Below, piece after piece: positions 58,577-64,000 of a stretch of 64,000 nt of DNA (positions are counted from its first letter, which is position 1; each line of letters starts with the position of its first letter). The stretch comes from Akkermansiaceae bacterium (GTDB lineage Bacteria; Verrucomicrobiota; Verrucomicrobiia; Verrucomicrobiales; Akkermansiaceae), in contig CP059069.1 in assembly GCA_017798145.1 (NCBI GenBank), forward strand, positions 2,217,226 through 2,281,225, written 5' to 3'. The translations under genes were made by a program, and so were the position numbers. Below the pieces are notes generated by a model. The model made no database searches. It saw only the letters and a list, made by a program, of their open reading frames with translations, and had not been told where the DNA came from.

Positions 58577-59758
58577 TCACTCGTCGGGCAGATACGCCGC
58601 CTCACGGTCGATCTGGAAGCCCCATTTCAGCGGGGTCTCCGTTTCCTTGCCGTCGGTGGTTTTCCATGTGACCTGCACATTGCAGACGGGCTGGCGGAGT
58701 CGGCGGTTGACCTGCCAGGAGAACAGCTTGCCTTCGCTGGCGTAGTTCGCCGGCACTTCGCCGAAGCCGGCGACCTGCATTCTCAGGGTGGCTGGATCGA
58801 TGTTTTCCGCAGTCGAGAGATCCACGGAGATTTCCGGCAAGCGGGAGTTGATGATCGCGCCCGGCTGTGGCTCCACGGGAAACGGCAGCTCTTTGACCAG
58901 CTCGGAACCCGCCGCCCCTGGCTGGCTGGACTGGGCCTCGCGGAAGCTTGTGGCGAAATCGAAGATCTTGTCGTAGTTTCCCAAGATAACGTAGCGCGGC
59001 AGGACGTTGTTCGGCACGGAGCGCTTCACTTTGCCCGGCTGCACGGTGAACAGGTGGGTGTAGCCGACCTCGCCGCCCTTGGTCAGCATCTCCTCGGTGA
59101 AATAGCCGCCGGGATACGCGAAGGTGCCGACCTGCACCTTGAACTTCCGCTCAAGGAAAGCCTTGGAATCCCCCATCTCAGTCTGGAGGAACCTATCGAA
59201 AGCTTCCGGACCGCGCTTGCGGTTCGCCTTCACCGTCTGGGGGAAAGGATGGGTCACGGAATGGCTTCCAATGGTGGCTCCGTTGGCCATCATTTCCTCG
59301 ATCATCGCCGTGGTCAGCGCCTTGCCGCCGCCATCGACGTAGTCCTTGTAGAGGAAGAGCGTGAAAGGGTAGTTGAATTCCCGCAGGATGGGGAAGGCAT
59401 CCGTGTAAACGGATTTCCAGCCGTCATCCATCGTGATGACGATGGACTTGTCCGGAATCTCCTTTGCGCCGTCTTTCCAAGCGGTGAAATCCGCCATCGG
59501 GATCACCGGAATGCCGAGTTCCCGGATCAGCTCCATCTGCCTGCGGAACTTGGAGGTGCGTATGCGCATGGCGGTTTCCCTCTCATTCTCCGAGAAATCA
59601 TGGTAGCCGAGCACCGACACGCGCACCCCGTCATCCGGCACGCCAAGGCTCACGGCAGGCCGTGCGGCCGGGGCGGGGGGCTCGCCGTCCTGCCCCGCGC
59701 AGGGCAGGCAGGGGGCGAGCAGGGGCAATGCCATGGTGATCACCTTCGGTAACTTCAT
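58577..59758 (-). CDS. Exported polysaccharide deacetylase
   Basis: 393 residues. Signal peptide of about 20 residues. The NodB domain is complete: VSVLGYHDFSENERE, IVITMDDGWKSVYTDAFPIL (metal Asp pair), GATIGSHSVTHPFPQTVKAN (metal His pair) and TFAYPGGYFTEEM. Acts on N-acetylated cell-surface or extracellular polysaccharide. A C-terminal beta domain of about 100 residues follows. Confidence 0.92.
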   Translation of the reverse strand: MKLPKVITMALPLLAPCLPCAGQDGEPPAPAARPAVSLGVPDDGVRVSVLGYHDFSENERETAMRIRTSKFRRQMELIRELGIPVIPMADFTAWKDGAKEIPDKSIVITMDDGWKSVYTDAFPILREFNYPFTLFLYKDYVDGGGKALTTAMIEEMMANGATIGSHSVTHPFPQTVKANRKRGPEAFDRFLQTEMGDSKAFLERKFKVQVGTFAYPGGYFTEEMLTKGGEVGYTHLFTVQPGKVKRSVPNNVLPRYVILGNYDKIFDFATSFREAQSSQPGAAGSELVKELPFPVEPQPGAIINSRLPEISVDLSTAENIDPATLRMQVAGFGEVPANYASEGKLFSWQVNRRLRQPVCNVQVTWKTTDGKETETPLKWGFQIDREAAYLPDE

Positions 59759-60015
59759 CTGCCGCCCATCCTAGCCGGGAATCCGCCCGGTGCAATCGAA
59801 ACGGGCACCCCTCCACGCGAAAGCTCCGCAAGTTTTCCCCGGAAACAAGGGCTGCGCGCCCTGCTTCGGATTGCCGCAGGAATCGCAAAGAAATCGCTTG
59901 CTTCCCCCAGTCCGGATTCTATCTTTCCAGAACCTCGGGCGCCAATACGCCCTTGGAATCCAAACCGGGCTCACGCCCAATCATACAAAAAACCAAACAT
60001 AGATAATACAAGACA

Positions 60016-60714
60016 ATGAAAACCAACGTAAAAACAGCAAGACGCGGCTTCACCCTGGTGGAGCTACTCGTCGTTATCGTCATCATCGCATCCCTGGCCA
60101 GCCTTTCGGTGCCGATGATCATCCGCCAGAAGAAGAAAGCAGACCAAGCGACCGCGATTTCCAACGCCGGCCAGCTTTACTACGCATTCATCGGCTTCGA
60201 TGAGGAGTACGGGACTTTCCCGGACGCCGTCACCCAAGCGGATGTAGAAACTAACTTCCCGGATGCAACCCAGACGGCGGATACCAGCAGCTCGAACGGC
60301 TACTTCCGCCAGTTCTTCATCGGCGGTCTCGTCGAGTCCGAGGAGATCTTCTACGTGAAAACCGGTTTCACCAAAAAGCCGGACGGTGTTTTCACAGGTG
60401 TCAACTGCCTGGAAGCCCGTGAGAACGGCTTCGGGTACGTGATGAACGGCAACAAAGGCCTCAGCACGGCCGGCAACTCGTCCCGTGTCATGGTGGTCAC
60501 CCCCCTCCAGGAGGCTACGGACAAGTTCAACCCCGATCCCTTCGACAAGAAGGCTGTCGCCCTCCGCGCTGACAAGAGCGTTTCCGTGCTCAACATCAAT
60601 GCAGCAGGCGATGCCCTCCTCGGTGGTGGCAAGAAGCTCCTCGATACCGGAGCCGACACCATCTGGGGAACCGGCGTGACACCTACCATCGTCAAGCCAC
60701 TGGTCGGCAACTGA
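60016..60714 (+). CDS. Type II pseudopilin-like protein
   Basis: 232 residues. The N-terminus RGFTLVELLVVIVIIASLAS is the class III signal cut by prepilin peptidase after Gly, with the +5 Glu. The large body with QKKKADQATAISNAGQLYYA and EEYGTFP is typical of verrucomicrobial pseudopilins. A terminator follows at 60734. Confidence 0.92.
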   Translation: MKTNVKTARRGFTLVELLVVIVIIASLASLSVPMIIRQKKKADQATAISNAGQLYYAFIGFDEEYGTFPDAVTQADVETNFPDATQTADTSSSNGYFRQFFIGGLVESEEIFYVKTGFTKKPDGVFTGVNCLEARENGFGYVMNGNKGLSTAGNSSRVMVVTPLQEATDKFNPDPFDKKAVALRADKSVSVLNINAAGDALLGGGKKLLDTGADTIWGTGVTPTIVKPLVGN

Positions 60715-60733
60715 TAGCCATCGCACTCATAAG

Positions 60734-60764
60734 CCGGACGTCCAGGAGGGCGTCCGGTTTTTTT
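60734..60764 (+). terminator. Rho-independent terminator of the pseudopilin gene
   Basis: CCGGACG ... CGTCCGG hairpin with a 10-base loop followed by seven T. Confidence 0.88.
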
Positions 60765-60815
60765 GTTTGCAGATGTCACGTTCCTCGCCGAAGGCAAGCC
60801 CAGCACCATTCAGAC

Positions 60816-61217
60816 ATGTCAGAAGGAAAACTCTCACAGGCATTCATGCCGTATCCGGTCTCGACCCTCAGCCCCAAGATCATCCCTACAGACCTGAGTT
60901 CCTTCAAGTCACGCGGCATCTCGGAAGTTGAGCGCGAGCTCCAGCAGAAACTCACCGAAATCCGCGAGACCTATCTCGCGGCCATCGACCACTTCAACTG
61001 GAACAAGCTGATCTACGAGGCCGATATCAACTTCGAGCCCATCATTGGCCAGACCTACCATCTCTACGAAGTCCGCGGCCGCAAGCTGCTCTCCATGATC
61101 GCCCCGGACCAATGGCACCACAAGCACCTCGCCACAGTTCGCCTGAACGTGGACAGGCAATGGAAACTTGAGGACATATCCGGGGAGATCGACCAGCGCA
61201 GCCTGTTCGGCACGTAG
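60816..61217 (+). CDS. DUF2452 protein
   Basis: 133 residues. It contains NFEPIIGQTYHLYEVRGRKL LSMIAPDQW, the DUF2452 motif, with a helical N-terminus. Cytosolic, function unknown. Confidence 0.82.
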   Translation: MSEGKLSQAFMPYPVSTLSPKIIPTDLSSFKSRGISEVERELQQKLTEIRETYLAAIDHFNWNKLIYEADINFEPIIGQTYHLYEVRGRKLLSMIAPDQWHHKHLATVRLNVDRQWKLEDISGEIDQRSLFGT

Positions 61218-61280
61218 CTGCCGCGTCCCGCGGCATGCCTTGAAAGCGGCGACCCGCCGCTCGACCCTTGGTCTCCACAC

Positions 61281-61311
61281 AAAAAAGCCCCCGGTATTTC
61301 ATCCGGAGGCT
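61281..61311 (-). terminator. Terminator of rplU-rpmA
   Basis: On the - strand AGCCTCCGG ... CCGGGGGCT hairpin followed by six T, 20 bp downstream of rpmA. Confidence 0.88.
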
Positions 61312-61330
61312 CCTTGAAATCTTAGGTCTC

Positions 61331-61579
61331 TCAGACCGCAGCCACCACGTTCACCCGTCCGCCTTCGCGGTCGAACTTCACCTGGCCGTCGGTCAGCGCG
61401 AAAAGAGTGTGATCCTTGCCGCAGCCTACACCCACGCCCGGATGCACCTTGGTGCCGCGCTGGCGGATGATGATGTTGCCGGCAATGACAGCCTGTCCGC
61501 CGAATTTCTTCACGCCGAGGCGCTTGCTGCGTGAGTCGCGTCCGTTCTTGACGGATCCTTGTCCTTTTTTATGGGCCAT
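61331..61579 (-). CDS. rpmA: Ribosomal protein bL27
   Basis: 82 residues: [48 protein letters not shown]. Complete. Downstream of rplU with 24 bp between. Confidence 0.97.
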   Translation of the reverse strand: MAHKKGQGSVKNGRDSRSKRLGVKKFGGQAVIAGNIIIRQRGTKVHPGVGVGCGKDHTLFALTDGQVKFDREGGRVNVVAAV

Positions 61580-61603
61580 GAGATTAGGTGGTTGGAATTC
61601 TGA

Positions 61604-61915
61604 TTATCCGATGGAGGTGATCTCCAGCTTGGTCATGTGGCGGCGGAAGCCCTTGGTCTTGTGGAAGCCTTTGCGGCGCTTGAACTTGAACGCGATGCCC
61701 TTCGGTCCGCGGAACTGGTCGATGACCTTCGCCTTGACACCCGCACCATCGATGAACGGGGCGCCAACCGTGATGCTGTCACCTTCGCCACGGAGCAGGA
61801 CTTCCGTGAACTCGATTTCGGTATCGACTTCGACATCGAGCTTCTCGACATCGAGTTTGTCGCCTTCTTGGACGCGGTATTGTTTACCGCCTGTTTTGAT
61901 TACTGCGTAGGCCAT
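61604..61915 (-). CDS. rplU: Ribosomal protein bL21
   Basis: 103 residues from the ATG at 61915 ([20 protein letters not shown]). Contains [18 protein letters not shown] before the end. Upstream in-frame codons are not part of it. First gene of the rplU-rpmA operon. Confidence 0.97.
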   Translation of the reverse strand: MAYAVIKTGGKQYRVQEGDKLDVEKLDVEVDTEIEFTEVLLRGEGDSITVGAPFIDGAGVKAKVIDQFRGPKGIAFKFKRRKGFHKTKGFRRHMTKLEITSIG

Positions 61916-62063
61916 GGCCGGATTAGGGAAAAGTTTGCCCGCCAGCGGGCGGGCGGGGAATCCATCACGTATCCTCCCCCCTTGCAAGGATTTTTTGAAC
62001 GGTTTCTAAAAACTTCCCCGCAAGCCTGCCACAGGATGTCGGATCACACTTCAAATACAGATA

Positions 62064-62086
62064 ATTGGAATTGTTCTTGATCCAAT
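62064..62086. promoter_or_regulatory. Candidate operator upstream of the Fur-family gene
   Basis: ATTGGA, 11 bases, TCCAAT: a perfect 6-bp inverted repeat 27 bp upstream of the start. It could be bound by the Fur-family protein itself. Confidence 0.4.
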
Positions 62087-62112
62087 CAGGAATGATTCTA
62101 AGTTCCCCCGTC

Positions 62113-62538
62113 ATGACAACTCAAGCGCCACATATCGATCCCGCAGACATCCCGGAGGAGATCAACGGCCTGCGGATGACCCGCCAGCGCCAGGAAGTCT
62201 ATCGTTTTCTGATGGGAGAACGCACCCACCCGACGGCCAACGAAGTCTTCATGCGCATCAAGGAAGCGCTTCCCAACGTTTCCCTCGCGACGGTGTACAA
62301 CTGCCTCGAAGCCCTGGTCAGCCACCACATCATCCGCCAGGTCAACTTCGACCGCGAACCCTCCCGCTACTGCCCGAACCTTGACGAGCACGGGCACTTT
62401 CACGACGAAACGACCGGAACGATCCACGACGTGAAATTCAAGCCCGGCATCAACCTCACCGACATCCTCGACCTCCCTCCCAACACCGTCATCAAGGACA
62501 TCGAAATCACCCTCCGCGGCCAACTCGCCGCCTCCTAG
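62113..62538 (+). CDS. Fur-family transcriptional regulator
   Basis: 141 residues from the ATG at 62113. The winged helix contains RMTRQRQEVYRFLMGERTHP, TANEVFMRIKEALPNVSLAT and VYNCLEALVSHH. The metal region is HGHFHDETTG, without the CxxC pairs of Zn-Fur. It precedes sufC and sufB, so it probably regulates Fe-S cluster assembly in response to iron or peroxide (Fur or PerR type). Confidence 0.9.
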   Translation: MTTQAPHIDPADIPEEINGLRMTRQRQEVYRFLMGERTHPTANEVFMRIKEALPNVSLATVYNCLEALVSHHIIRQVNFDREPSRYCPNLDEHGHFHDETTGTIHDVKFKPGINLTDILDLPPNTVIKDIEITLRGQLAAS

Positions 62539-62577
62539 CTTAGAGTTTACGATCTAGAACCTAGAATTTCCACACAC

Positions 62578-63330
62578 ATGAGCCTCCACATCCAAGACCT
62601 CCACGCCACACTCGAAAACGGCACCGAAATCCTCAAGGGCGTCACCCTTGAGATCCCCGCCGGTGAAATCCACGCCATCATGGGCCCGAACGGTTCCGGC
62701 AAATCGACCCTCTCGAAGGTCATCGCCGGCCATGAGTCCTACATCCCGACCGCAGGAACCATCACCATGGACGGGGTGGACATTTCCGAAATGTCGATCG
62801 ACGAACGCTCGCGCGCCGGGATTTTCCTAGCTTTCCAATACCCAAACGAGGTTCCCGGTGTCTCGAACGCCAACTTCATACGCGCCGCCCTGCAGGCACG
62901 CCTTCCAAAAGGCGAGGAGATCGACGCGGTCGCATACTACAAGCACCTCTACGCGCAGATGGATCTCCTGGAAATGGATCGCAAATTCACCGGCCGCGCC
63001 GTCAACGAAGGGTTCTCCGGAGGCGAGAAAAAGCGCAACGAGATCCTCCAGATGATCATGCTCGATCCGAAATACTGCATCCTCGATGAGACGGACTCCG
63101 GCCTCGACATCGATGCGCTCAAGATCGTCGCGAAGGGCGTCAACGCAATGCGCTCCGCCAACCGCGGCATGCTCCTCATCACCCACTACCAGCGACTGCT
63201 CGATTACATCAAGCCCGACCACGTCCACGTAATGGCTGAAGGCCGCATCGTGAAATCCGGCGGCCCCGAACTCGCCCTGGAACTCGAGGAAAAAGGCTAC
63301 GATTTCCTCAAGGAACCCGCACTCGCATAA
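62578..63330 (+). CDS. sufC: Fe-S cluster assembly ATPase SufC
   Basis: 250 residues. Walker [15 protein letters not shown], the ABC signature [12 protein letters not shown] and Walker [12 protein letters not shown] are complete. It forms SufBCD and drives Fe-S scaffold assembly in the cytosol. 39 bp after the regulator. Confidence 0.97.
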   Translation: MSLHIQDLHATLENGTEILKGVTLEIPAGEIHAIMGPNGSGKSTLSKVIAGHESYIPTAGTITMDGVDISEMSIDERSRAGIFLAFQYPNEVPGVSNANFIRAALQARLPKGEEIDAVAYYKHLYAQMDLLEMDRKFTGRAVNEGFSGGEKKRNEILQMIMLDPKYCILDETDSGLDIDALKIVAKGVNAMRSANRGMLLITHYQRLLDYIKPDHVHVMAEGRIVKSGGPELALELEEKGYDFLKEPALA

Positions 63331-63376
63331 GTGATCTCCCACTGATCACTGCTCACTTTTCACTGACCACTCTCTT

Positions 63377-64000
63377 ATGTTTACAGAAGATACAGCCACC
63401 GCCGTCCTCGACGCGGACACCAAGGACGCCATCAACATCGACCGCACGAAGGGTGACTTCACCTTCCCCGAGCGGAACAAGTTCGACGCCGGATGGGGGC
63501 TTTCCTCCAAAACCGTCGATTACATCTGCGATGTGAAACAGGATCCCGATTGGGTCCGCGAGTTCCGCCACAAGGCGCTCGCCGTTTTCGAAAGCAAGCC
63601 CATGCCCACCAACTGGGCCACCGAGGATCTCAACAACATCCACTTCGACAAGATCCGCTACTACCTCTCCGACGGGGAGAAGCCGAAGCGCACCTGGGAT
63701 GAGGTTCCTCCGGAAATCCTCGAAACCTTCGAACGCCTCGGCATCCCCGAGCAGGAGCGCGGTTTCCTCGCAGGCGTCGAGGCCCAATACGACTCCGAAG
63801 CCGCCTACTCGAACATGAAGGAGGAGCTTTCCAAGCAGGGCGTCATCTTCGTCACCTCGGCAGAGGGGCTCAAGGAGCATGAGGAAATTTTCCGCCCATG
63901 GTTCGGAAAAGTCATCCCCACCGGCGACAACAAGTTCTCCGCCCTCAACAGCGCAGTCTTCTCCGGTGGCTCCTTCATCTACATCCCGAAAGGCGTGAAG
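63377..64000 (+). CDS. sufB: Fe-S scaffold protein SufB, partial
   Basis: First 208 codons from the ATG at 63377; the gene continues past the right edge. It reads [49 protein letters not shown] [20 protein letters not shown], and FIYIPKGVK, all typical of SufB. 46 bp after sufC, with a short intergenic repeat between. Confidence 0.96.
   Translation, partial: MFTEDTATAVLDADTKDAINIDRTKGDFTFPERNKFDAGWGLSSKTVDYICDVKQDPDWVREFRHKALAVFESKPMPTNWATEDLNNIHFDKIRYYLSDGEKPKRTWDEVPPEILETFERLGIPEQERGFLAGVEAQYDSEAAYSNMKEELSKQGVIFVTSAEGLKEHEEIFRPWFGKVIPTGDNKFSALNSAVFSGGSFIYIPKGVK

Overview
The window is a chromosome segment of a Verrucomicrobiota bacterium, most likely Verrucomicrobiales. The assignment rests on the style of the SRP protein Ffh, a pseudopilin with the verrucomicrobial N-terminus, a GH81 glucanase, a GldG/DUF4340 gliding-type transporter and a Fur-sufC-sufB locus. 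It is inferred from protein style only.

Positions 1-34,795 are one very large sedentary integron cassette array. I count 71 attC sites, hence 72 cassettes (named C1-C72 from left to right), and the array runs off the left edge. The integron integrase intI (34,874-36,307, + strand) closes it on the right. attI and a candidate cassette promoter lie between intI and C72, so C72 is the integrase-proximal cassette. Nearly all cassette genes read leftward (- strand). attCn lies just left of the gene of cassette C(n+1) and belongs to it. Most products are 60-190 residue proteins of unknown function; many are membrane proteins, lipoproteins or exported. Several resemble immunity proteins (Imm26-, DUF5071-, Imm10-, SUKH-like), one is a membrane-bound C39-like peptidase, and one cassette holds a divergent pair of trypco2-like proteins. 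Several cassettes occur two to seven times. The array is visibly poorer in GC than the right half.

The main unusual features of the array are: (1) attC has long open frames in the gene direction, and about two dozen cassette genes end inside it with shared attC-encoded C-terminal tails, almost never in the arginine-rich frame; (2) a short A-rich leader ending in AAGAAATG links the recombination point to the start codon of unrelated genes; (3) the attC stems differ in sequence but covary; (4) a 190-bp cassette without a clear leftward gene is present seven times; (5) about 16 genes are broken by single-base homopolymer length differences, while the single-copy genes to the right are intact; (6) some cassettes contain convergent or divergent gene pairs.

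Positions 36.3-64 kb are GC-rich housekeeping sequence. In order: a tandem repeat and a purE remnant next to intI; DUF4340, GldG-like and ABC-2 permease genes (no ATPase gene in the window); ilvH and ilvB; an M50 protease and a TauE-type exporter convergent on it; a spermidine synthase-like membrane protein; a thioredoxin-like protein; a HIT protein; a lipase-like lipoprotein; tRNA-Arg(CCU); an ISAs1 transposase remnant; a GH81 beta-1,3-glucanase; a YheT-like hydrolase; an antitoxin/toxin pair; ffh; a polysaccharide deacetylase; a pseudopilin; DUF2452; rplU-rpmA; a Fur-family regulator; sufC; and the start of sufB.
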